A DNA stretch of 7,400 nt, taken from positions 1 to 7,400 of the forward strand of contig JAUPTP010000099.1 in assembly GCA_030918015.1 (NCBI GenBank). The letters run 5' to 3'. Below the pieces are notes generated by a model. That model made no database searches. It saw only the letters and a list, made by a program, of their open reading frames with translations, and was not told the DNA's origin. The position numbers and the translations under genes are program-made. The DNA comes from Pseudomonadota bacterium. GTDB lineage: Bacteria > Pseudomonadota > Gammaproteobacteria > Burkholderiales > Burkholderiaceae_C. This document shows, in pieces, positions 1 through 5,760 of the stretch. Position 1 is the first letter of the stretch, and every line of letters starts with the position of its first letter.

Positions 1-1
1 G

Positions 2-2032
2 GGGGGCTCGCTCACCATGGCGACGGGCGTCTGGTCCATGCATTTCGTGGGCATGCTGGCCTTCGATCCGCCGCTGTCGCTGGGCTATCGCCATGACCTG
101 ACGGCGCTGTCCTGGCTGGCCGCGCTGGTGGCCGCCGGGGTCGCGATGGCGGTGGCCGCCCACCGGGAGGTGGACCGGCGCCTGCATGTCGTGGCCTCGC
201 TGGTGATGAGCGCGGGCATCGTCTCGATGCACTACCTGGGCATGGCGGCCATCGACCTGCAGCCCGGCATCGACTGGGACTGGCCGCTGGTGGGCGCCTC
301 GGTGCTGATCGCGCTGGTCGCCTCGGCGGTGGCGCTGGAGATCTTCGTGCGGCTGCGGGCGCTGGACGGGCGCGCGCGGCTGCACGCACAGCTGCGCGCC
401 GCCGTGGTGATGGCCGCGGCGATCTGCGGCATGCACTACACCGCGATGGCCGCGGCCCGGCTGCCGCAGGGCACGGTCTGCCTGAGCGCCGACGCGCTGG
501 GCGGGCGCGGCCTGCTGGCGGTGGTGCTGATCTTCACCGCGCTGGTGCTGTGCACCGCGCTGGCCACGGCGATCTTCGATGCGCGACAGCAGCGCCGCGA
601 GCGCCAGCTCTCGCGCTCGCTGGCCAGCGCGAATGCCGAGCTGCAGGCGGCCAACGCGGAGCTGCTGCGGCGCACGCTGACCGATCCGCTGACCGGCCTG
701 GCCAACCGGCAGGCCCTGGACGAGCGGCTGCGCCACCTCGACGGCACGGACGGCAGCCTGCCCCTGGCCCTGCTTTTCCTCGATCTGGACGGGTTCAAGG
801 CGATCAACGATTCCCTGGGCCATGGCATGGGCGACTGCCTGCTGGGCAAGGTGTCCCGGCGCATCCGCCGGCGCATCCGACCGATCGACCTGGCCGTGCG
901 GCTGGGCGGCGACGAGTTCGTGCTGCTGATCGGTGGCGACGACGCCGAGCCGCGTGCGCAGCGCCTGGCGCGCAAGCTGCTCGCCGACCTGCAGCAGCCC
1001 TACCTGCTGCGCGACCAGCCCGTCACGCTGTCGTGCTCGATCGGGATCGCGCTGGCGCCTCGGCATGGCCGCGGCGAGGCGCTGCTGGGCTGTGCCGACG
1101 CCGCGATGCATGCGGCCAAGCGCAGCGGCGGGGGCTGCACGGTCTGCTACGGCCCGCACATGAGCCCGGACGACCAGGCCGAGCAGCTGCAGCTGCAGCA
1201 GGCGCTGCGCCATGCGCTGGTGCGAGGCGAGCTGTCGCTGCACTATCAGCCCAAGCTCAGTGGCACGGCGGGCGCCCTGCACGGCGTCGAGGCGCTGCTG
1301 CGCTGGCGCCATCCCGAGCGGGGCATGGTCAGCCCGGCGGTCTTCATCCCGGTGGCCGAGCGCTTCGGTCTGATCGGCCGCATCGGCGACTGGGTGATCG
1401 AGCAGGCCTGCGAGCAGCTCGCCCAGTGGCAGGCGCGCGGCTGGCATTGCCGGGTCGCGATCAACCTGTCGGCGCAGCAGCTGCGCCAGCCCGACCTGGC
1501 GCAGCGCATCCTCGGCACCCTGGCCCGCCACCGGCTCGATCCGGCGCTGCTGGTGTGCGAGCTGACGGAGACGGCGATGATGGAGTCGCTGCAGGAGGGC
1601 TGCGGCGTGCTGGAGGCGCTCGATGCCGCGGGCGTGCGGGTGTCGATCGACGACTTCGGCACCGGCTACTCCAGCCTGTCGTATCTGCGGCGCCTGCCGG
1701 TGTCACAGCTGAAGATCGACCGCAGTCTGGTCCTGGGCGTGGACAGCGATCCCCAGGCGCGTGCGGTGCTGGAGGCCGTGGTGCGGCTGGCCCATGCGCT
1801 CGACATGGAGGTGGTGGCCGAGGGCGTCGAGACCGAGGCCCAGCGCCTGGCGCTGCTGGAGACCGGGTGCGACGTGCTGCAAGGCTTTCTGTTCGCGCGT
1901 CCGATGGCGGCCGAGGCCCTGCGCGCCTGGGTCGAGGCCCGCGGCTCACATGGTCACGAGCACCAGTGCCAGCAGTCCGATGACGGCCACGCCCAGGCCC
2001 GCCAGCGCGACATGGACAATCTTCAGGCGTGA
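2..2032 (+). CDS. MHYT-GGDEF-EAL cyclic-di-GMP signalling protein (5' end outside window)
   Basis: This is an inner-membrane protein predicted to make and/or degrade cyclic-di-GMP. Residues are numbered from the ATG at base 17. The MHYT sensor shows three motif copies, MHFVGM (8-13), MHYLGM (71-76) and MHYTAM (139-144), among hydrophobic helices; MHYT domains are proposed to bind metal and sense a small ligand. A short coiled linker (about 192-222) leads to a GGDEF domain with intact GGDEF at 297-301 and the inhibitory-site RxxD (R288-D291) at the usual five-residue distance. The EAL domain has EALLRW at 425-430, NLSAQQL near 483, DDFGTGYSS at 545-553, K566 and EGVET at 602-606, so both activities look possible. 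The ATG at 17 is probably not the true start: the frame stays open to base 2, and the upstream residues (GGSLT) fit the usual lead-in to the first MHYT motif, so the first helix lies outside the window. The last 29 codons lie beyond the EAL domain and overlap the opposite-strand gene. Confidence 0.95.
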   Translation, partial: GGSLTMATGVWSMHFVGMLAFDPPLSLGYRHDLTALSWLAALVAAGVAMAVAAHREVDRRLHVVASLVMSAGIVSMHYLGMAAIDLQPGIDWDWPLVGASVLIALVASAVALEIFVRLRALDGRARLHAQLRAAVVMAAAICGMHYTAMAAARLPQGTVCLSADALGGRGLLAVVLIFTALVLCTALATAIFDARQQRRERQLSRSLASANAELQAANAELLRRTLTDPLTGLANRQALDERLRHLDGTDGSLPLALLFLDLDGFKAINDSLGHGMGDCLLGKVSRRIRRRIRPIDLAVRLGGDEFVLLIGGDDAEPRAQRLARKLLADLQQPYLLRDQPVTLSCSIGIALAPRHGRGEALLGCADAAMHAAKRSGGGCTVCYGPHMSPDDQAEQLQLQQALRHALVRGELSLHYQPKLSGTAGALHGVEALLRWRHPERGMVSPAVFIPVAERFGLIGRIGDWVIEQACEQLAQWQARGWHCRVAINLSAQQLRQPDLAQRILGTLARHRLDPALLVCELTETAMMESLQEGCGVLEALDAAGVRVSIDDFGTGYSSLSYLRRLPVSQLKIDRSLVLGVDSDPQARAVLEAVVRLAHALDMEVVAEGVETEAQRLALLETGCDVLQGFLFARPMAAEALRAWVEARGSHGHEHQCQQSDDGHAQARQRDMDNLQA

Positions 2033-2800
2033 CTGTCCTTCCTCGGTCTTGGTGGACAGCTCGTCGCTCAGCTGGTCCAGCCGATTCTCCAGATCGCGCG
2101 ACTGCGTCTCGAAGAGGGTGCGCTGCATGGTGAGGGCCGTCTCCAGCTTCTCCAGCTCCGCCTTGCGGGCACTGATTTCGCGGTCGATGGCCCGCGTGGC
2201 CTCGGCCGCCTCGGTGGCGGTCTTCTGCTGGTCGCTTTCCTGCTGGGCGAACTTGGTGTCGACGTAGCGCGCCAGGGATCGGCGGGTGTTGTTGAGCTCC
2301 GCCATCACCCCGTCGTTGCGCTCGCTCAGGGCGACGAGCTGTTCGATGCAACCGGTGATCTGCTCGCTCAAGCCGCTGATCTGGCCGGACACAGCCTCTT
2401 TCTGCTCGGTCATCAGCGTCTTGAGGGCTGCCGTTTCCTCATCGCTGCGCGCCAGACGGGCGGTGGTGCTCTCCGCGCTGGCCGCCATCGCCTCTTCGAT
2501 CTGGCGGGCGATCACCTCGCGCAAGGACTGGAGATCCTTGTTCAGCGCGACGACTCGGCGGTGACCTTCCTGGCTCTGCTCGCGCAGCTGGTAGTAGTCG
2601 TTCACCAGATGCTCGAGTCCGGCCTGCTGCTCGGCCAGCGTGTCCTGGTGCTTGAGCAGTTCCTGCGTGTTGAGATCCAGCCGCACCGTCTGCTCGCTCA
2701 TCCTGCGAGCCAGCATGGCCAGGGTGTCGTCGAAGTTGCCCCCCGTGGGCAGCTCAGTCTTGCGGCTTGACGGGGTGATGTGATGGATCCGCTCGGTCAT
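1946..2800 (-). CDS. Coiled-coil protein with C-terminal membrane anchor, function unknown
   Basis: I do not recognise a named family. The 284-residue product is rich in E, Q, L, A, S and T. Long heptad-like stretches at about 40-165 and 185-258 predict an extended coiled coil. One hydrophobic helix (about 262-283, IVHVALAGLGVAVIGLLALV) ends almost exactly at the stop, so it would be tail-anchored, with the coiled coil probably cytoplasmic. There is no N-terminal signal peptide. I chose the start at base 2800 because AAGGA lies nine bases upstream (2810-2814, minus strand). The in-frame ATG at 2827 would add nine residues (MTANQGHAA) but has no clear ribosome site. The 3' end overlaps the convergent EAL gene by 87 bases. 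The shape loosely recalls membrane-tethered chemoreceptor-like or structural scaffold proteins, but no signalling motif is visible. The reading frame is confident; the function is not. Confidence 0.85.
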   Translation of the reverse strand: MTERIHHITPSSRKTELPTGGNFDDTLAMLARRMSEQTVRLDLNTQELLKHQDTLAEQQAGLEHLVNDYYQLREQSQEGHRRVVALNKDLQSLREVIARQIEEAMAASAESTTARLARSDEETAALKTLMTEQKEAVSGQISGLSEQITGCIEQLVALSERNDGVMAELNNTRRSLARYVDTKFAQQESDQQKTATEAAEATRAIDREISARKAELEKLETALTMQRTLFETQSRDLENRLDQLSDELSTKTEEGQSRLKIVHVALAGLGVAVIGLLALVLVTM

Positions 2801-2809
2801 CGCTGCATG

Positions 2810-2814
2810 TCCTT
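2810..2814 (-). promoter_or_regulatory. Ribosome binding site deciding the start of the coiled-coil gene
   Basis: On the minus strand this reads AAGGA, nine bases before the ATG whose first base is 2800. The upstream in-frame ATG at 2827 is preceded only by a weak purine stretch (CGAAG). I therefore prefer the shorter protein. Confidence 0.6.
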
Positions 2815-3055
2815 GGTTGGCCGTCATGTTGTTGTGCTTCGTGTGCGCGTGTCAGTGCGTCCGATTGTGTCGGTTTCTTGAGGCGCATGATCGCCGGATA
2901 TGCACGCCTGTTTCGCACTTCGAGATCACATGGAGGGGCGGCCATGCCCGGCTTCAGATCGAGCCGCTACATCTTCGTGGCAGGCCGCACAAGCGGGCTG
3001 CTCCTGACTCAAGGTGGTGTTCCTGGCGGCCGATGAGCCGGTTCTCATCCTGACC

Positions 3056-3062
3056 GAGGAGG
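3056..3062 (+). promoter_or_regulatory. Strong ribosome binding site of the HDOD gene
   Basis: GAGGAGG lies seven bases before the ATG at 3070. It is a near-perfect match to the anti-Shine-Dalgarno sequence and fixes the start of the downstream gene. Confidence 0.8.
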
Positions 3063-3069
3063 TTCGCCC

Positions 3070-3912
3070 ATGAATGCTGTCGTCACGTCCCGCACCGATC
3101 GCTTCGTCCAGCAAGCCTGTGCGCTCCCAGCCATGCCCGAGGTGGCCAACAAGCTGCTGCGTTCCTTCGACCGCGATGACCTGTCGCTGAACGAGCTCGC
3201 CGGCCTGATCGGTCGTGACCAGACGCTGTCGGCCCGGGTGCTGCGGCTGGCGAACTCGGCCCGCTACAGCCCGTCGCGCTCGGTGACCTCGCTCAACGAT
3301 GCCGCGATGGCGCTGGGCACCCGCACGCTGCGAGACCTGGCGCTGTCGGCCTGCATGGTCGGCATGTTCCCGTCGATCCCCGGCTTCGACCGCCTGGGTT
3401 TCTGGCGCACCACGCTGGCCACGGCCGCCTATGCCCAGCCGCTGGCCCGCTTTCTCCAGGAAGATGAAGATGCGGCCTACCTGGGCGGCCTGATGCTGCG
3501 CACCGGCCAGCTGCTGATGATGATGGTCGACCCCGACATGACGCAGCGCATCGGTCGCCTGTCGCTGGAGATCGACAGCCGCATCAGCTTCGAGAACTCG
3601 CTGCTGGGCTGCTCGCATCCCGAGATCACTGCCGAGCTGGCACGACATTGGCGCTTCCCGACATTGCTGGTGACCGCCTTCAACGCCGCCTCGCACCCGA
3701 TGGAGATCCGCCCGTTCTCCCGGATGGGGGCGGCGCTGCGCCTGGCCGGTGTCATCGCCGAGGCGGGTGAACGTGATCTGGATCCGATCGATGCGCTGCG
3801 CTCCACGCATCCTGACCTGATCAAGCACCTCGTGCTCGACCTCGACTGGATCCAGGCGCATCTGCCGGATCACCGGCTCGCGGTCGCCTCGGTGGATGAC
3901 CTGATGCATTGA
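3070..3912 (+). CDS. HDOD-domain signalling output protein
   Basis: The 280-residue protein is almost entirely one HDOD domain (about 15-215). HDOD proteins are non-catalytic relatives of HD phosphohydrolases that act as cytoplasmic output or scaffold modules in bacterial signalling, often linked to motility or c-di-GMP. Visible landmarks are the opening LPAMPEVANKLL (19-30), the helix pair ending in RDQTLSARVLRLANSARY (49-66), the segment SLNDAAMALGTRTLRDLALS (74-93), and the later SHPEITAELARHWRFP (182-197) with ASHP at 207-210. At the usual HD position, where many relatives read LLHDIG, this protein has LMLRTG (141-146), so the histidine-aspartate pair is gone and hydrolase activity is unlikely. 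There is no receiver, GGDEF or other attached domain, and the last 65 residues are a helical tail. A strong ribosome site supports the start. The nearby c-di-GMP enzyme makes a signalling role plausible, but no partner can be named from sequence alone. Confidence 0.93.
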   Translation: MNAVVTSRTDRFVQQACALPAMPEVANKLLRSFDRDDLSLNELAGLIGRDQTLSARVLRLANSARYSPSRSVTSLNDAAMALGTRTLRDLALSACMVGMFPSIPGFDRLGFWRTTLATAAYAQPLARFLQEDEDAAYLGGLMLRTGQLLMMMVDPDMTQRIGRLSLEIDSRISFENSLLGCSHPEITAELARHWRFPTLLVTAFNAASHPMEIRPFSRMGAALRLAGVIAEAGERDLDPIDALRSTHPDLIKHLVLDLDWIQAHLPDHRLAVASVDDLMH

Positions 3913-3938
3913 AGAGTCCTGCGCCTCGCCAGAGAGGG

Positions 3939-3959
3939 GTTCAGCGCTGGGCGCTGGAC
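3939..3959 (+). terminator. Hairpin after the HDOD gene, possible terminator without a U-tract
   Basis: Arms 3939-3947 and 3951-3959 pair over nine positions, with CAGCGC against GCGCTG at the core, one G-U wobble at 3941/3957 and a three-base TGG loop. It starts 27 bases after the HDOD stop. No run of T follows, so it is not a textbook intrinsic terminator. It could still slow transcription or protect the 3' end of the HDOD message, and it separates that gene from the hydroxylase downstream. Confidence 0.4.
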
Positions 3960-4050
3960 GTGAAGGGCTGCTTGACTCCGGACAAGGCCGTGACAGGTTC
4001 TCTCCGGCACCATGGCCTCCCGCAGACAGGGCGCTGAGCCGCGAACCCCG

Positions 4051-5439
4051 ATGAATCCGAATGACCTTGCCGCGTCCGTGGACGTGCTGATCGCCGGCGC
4101 CGGTCCGACCGGACTGTCGACGGCCCTGGCGCTGGCCCCGCTGGGCTTGCGCGTCGTGCTGGTCGATCCCCAGTCGACCGAGCAGCTGGCCGATCCGTCG
4201 CCCGACGGCCGCGAGCTGGCGCTGACGCACCGCACCGAGGCGCTGCTGCGCCAGTGGGGCCTGTGGGAGCGGCTGCCCGCGCAGGCGCGCGCGCCGCTGC
4301 AGGCCGCCTCGGTCAGCACCGGCGGCGCGCAGGCCGCGCTGCGGCTGGACGCCTCGCAGGCGCGGGTCGGCCTGCCGCCGCTGCCGGCCTTGCCGCGGCC
4401 GGGCTGGCTGCCGCAGGCGCTGCCCTGGCTGCCCGATCTGGCCGCGCATGCGCTGGGCGAGGCGTCCCCGGCCCCGTCCCCGATCGCCGCCGACACGCAC
4501 CTGGGCACGCTGGTGTCGCAGCACGCGCTGCGCCGGGTGCTGTGGGCGGGCTGCGCGGCGCTGCCTGGCGTCCGGGTGCTGGCCGGCCACCGGCTGGAGT
4601 CGATGCAGCGCGACGACGATGGCGTGACGGTGCATCTGGTCGGTCCGCAGGGCCAGGCCCGGGTGCTGCGTGCCTCGCTGCTGGTGGCGGCCGACGGGCG
4701 GCTGTCGGCGGTGCGGCGCATGGCCGGACTGGTCGCCGACCTGCACGACTTCGGCCGCAGCGCCATCGTCTGCCGCATGCGCCACGAGCAGCCGCACCGG
4801 CAGGTCGCGCACGAGGCCTTCCACCACGGCCACACGCTGGCGGTGCTGCCGCTGGCCGATGCGTCCGATCCTGGCGAGGGCGGGCAGGCCGGCGTGCTGC
4901 CGCGTCACTGCTCGTCCTTCGTCGTGACCGCGCCGAGCGAGCAGGCGCGGCGCTGGATGGCGCTGCCGGCGGCCGACTATGCCGCCACCGTCGAGCCCTG
5001 GCTGGACGGCCAGCTCGGCCGCATCCAGCCCGGCCCCGGCGAGGAGTCCCGCCGGCATCTGTACCCGCTGGTGGCGACCTGGGCGCCGCGGCTGGTGTCG
5101 CAGCGGGTCGCGCTGGTGGGCGACGCGGCGGTCGGCATGCATCCGGTGACCGCGCACGGCTTCAACCTCGGGCTCTACAGCGCCGAGACGCTGGCGCGCC
5201 AGATCGCGCGCCGGGCCCGTGGCGGCCAGGTCGATCCGGCCGATGCGCGTGCGCTCGACGCCTATGACCGCGAGCACCGCCACACCGCGCGCTGGATCTT
5301 CCACGGCACCAACGCCGTCGTGCGCCTGTTCACCGACGACCGCCCGGCCGCGCGGCTGGCCCGCCAGGCCACGCTGCATCTGGCCGAGCGGCTGCCCCCC
5401 GTCAAGGCGCTGATCGTGCGCCAGCTGGTCGACGCCTGA
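4051..5439 (+). CDS. FAD-dependent hydroxylase of the UbiH/Coq6 superfamily, probably UbiM-type
   Basis: This is predicted to be a flavoprotein monooxygenase that hydroxylates the aromatic ring during ubiquinone synthesis, probably at the inner face of the cytoplasmic membrane. Three flavin-binding signatures are visible in the 462-residue product: the N-terminal dinucleotide fold DVLIAGAGPTGLSTALAL (11-28), the DG motif LLVAADGRLSAVRR (210-223), and the GD motif VALVGDAAVGMHPVTAHGFN (353-372). The phrases DGRELALTHRT (52-62) and HPVTAHGFNLGL (364-375) recall the UbiM branch more than UbiH or UbiF; that is from memory of the family, so I give no symbol. A proline, leucine and tryptophan-rich stretch (about 107-143) looks like an insertion, and the protein is longer than the roughly 400 residues usual in the family. 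I chose base 4051 because the extra 13 codons from the ATG at 4012 include rare AGA and CGA and lie outside the conserved fold. Neither start has a clear ribosome site. No other quinone gene is in the window. Confidence 0.9.
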   Translation: MNPNDLAASVDVLIAGAGPTGLSTALALAPLGLRVVLVDPQSTEQLADPSPDGRELALTHRTEALLRQWGLWERLPAQARAPLQAASVSTGGAQAALRLDASQARVGLPPLPALPRPGWLPQALPWLPDLAAHALGEASPAPSPIAADTHLGTLVSQHALRRVLWAGCAALPGVRVLAGHRLESMQRDDDGVTVHLVGPQGQARVLRASLLVAADGRLSAVRRMAGLVADLHDFGRSAIVCRMRHEQPHRQVAHEAFHHGHTLAVLPLADASDPGEGGQAGVLPRHCSSFVVTAPSEQARRWMALPAADYAATVEPWLDGQLGRIQPGPGEESRRHLYPLVATWAPRLVSQRVALVGDAAVGMHPVTAHGFNLGLYSAETLARQIARRARGGQVDPADARALDAYDREHRHTARWIFHGTNAVVRLFTDDRPAARLARQATLHLAERLPPVKALIVRQLVDA

Positions 5440-5760
5440 ACCTGCGCGTGATTCCACCGGGGAAACCATGATGAGGGTGGGTTATCACGCCATTGCCTTC
5501 GACATCTTTGTCGGTGGGCACGATTTTCTAGAATTCCTCTCAGGCTGCTGACGCCCGATCTGGCGATCGCTACCCAATTTCCATTCCCAGAATGATTCCA
5601 TCCCGGCCGTGGGTTGGTCCGGGCGTGCCTGCACGTCTGGATGATATTGCGTGGAATACGAATGCTGGATTGATTCCCAAAAGACCGAAACCTTGTTCAG
5701 GTCGGCAGGGTTTTTCTGTCCATGCGTCCAAGCATGATGAATATCTCAGAGGAGACACAG
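5440..5760. other. Non-coding regulatory region upstream of the esterase gene
   Basis: These 321 bases are visibly richer in A and T than the genes around them and have no convincing coding frame. A possible promoter is TTGTCG at 5508-5513 with TAGAAT at 5529-5534. The -10 matches five of six consensus bases, but the spacer is only 15, so support is weak; it would imply a leader of over 200 bases. The words GAAT and ATTC recur nine times, including CATTC-CCA-GAATG at 5582-5594, GAATGATTC at 5590-5598 and GGAAT...ATTCC at 5653-5677. The heptamer TGATTCC appears three times (5449, 5593, 5671). A small hairpin, CGATC-TGGC-GATCG, lies at 5556-5569. The region may bind a regulator of the downstream gene, but no known operator is recognised. 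Confidence 0.45.
5748..5754 (+). promoter_or_regulatory. Ribosome binding site of the tannase-like lipoprotein gene
   Basis: AGAGGAG lies six bases before the ATG at 5761, which opens a typical lipoprotein signal peptide. It selects this ATG over the one two codons downstream (5767). Confidence 0.75.

Larger units (their letters stand above)
2801..3069. other. Spacer between divergent genes
   Basis: This gap separates the divergently transcribed coiled-coil gene and HDOD gene, so it should carry both promoters. I found no convincing -35/-10 pair for either direction. The first part (about 2825-2880) is richer in T and TG steps than the flanking genes. It also contains a 30-codon plus-strand reading frame at 2944-3036 with a Shine-Dalgarno-like GGAGGGG at 2932-2938, ending 33 bases before the HDOD start. 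That frame uses the rare codon AGA, and I treat it only as a possibility. Confidence 0.5.

Noticed and set aside
17..19. ATG at base 17 as the true start of the MHYT-GGDEF-EAL gene
   Set aside because: The frame is open to the window edge, the upstream codons fit the family, no ribosome site is evident, and the MHYT sensor would lack its first membrane helix.
550..1983. A 477-codon plus-strand frame inside the GGDEF-EAL gene
   Set aside because: It is an out-of-frame shadow rich in Ala, Arg, Gly and Pro. The overlapping frame holds intact GGDEF and EAL motifs.
4012..4050. ATG at 4012 as start of the hydroxylase
   Set aside because: The 13 extra residues lie outside the conserved fold and use rare AGA and CGA codons. 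It cannot be excluded, because neither start has a clear ribosome site.
2926..5469. An 847-codon open frame on the minus strand across the HDOD and hydroxylase genes
   Set aside because: Its product is a monotonous Arg/Gln/Gly/His-rich string with no domain, and it lies opposite two clearly conserved genes. It is a by-product of high GC at third codon positions.
5527..5536. Overlapping TCTAGA and GAATTC sites suggesting vector sequence
   Set aside because: The flanking sequence is not vector-like and continues smoothly. Two overlapping hexamers in an AT-richer spacer can occur by chance.
5468..5551. A 27-codon frame starting ATGATG after the hydroxylase
   Set aside because: It has only a weak GGGGA upstream, matches nothing I recognise and sits in the AT-richer leader. 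The length is within chance.
5626..5650. Possible sigma-54 promoter (TGCACG...TTGC)
   Set aside because: The GG and GC dinucleotides are not at the required spacing: only eight bases lie between the nearest GG and the GC, where ten are needed.
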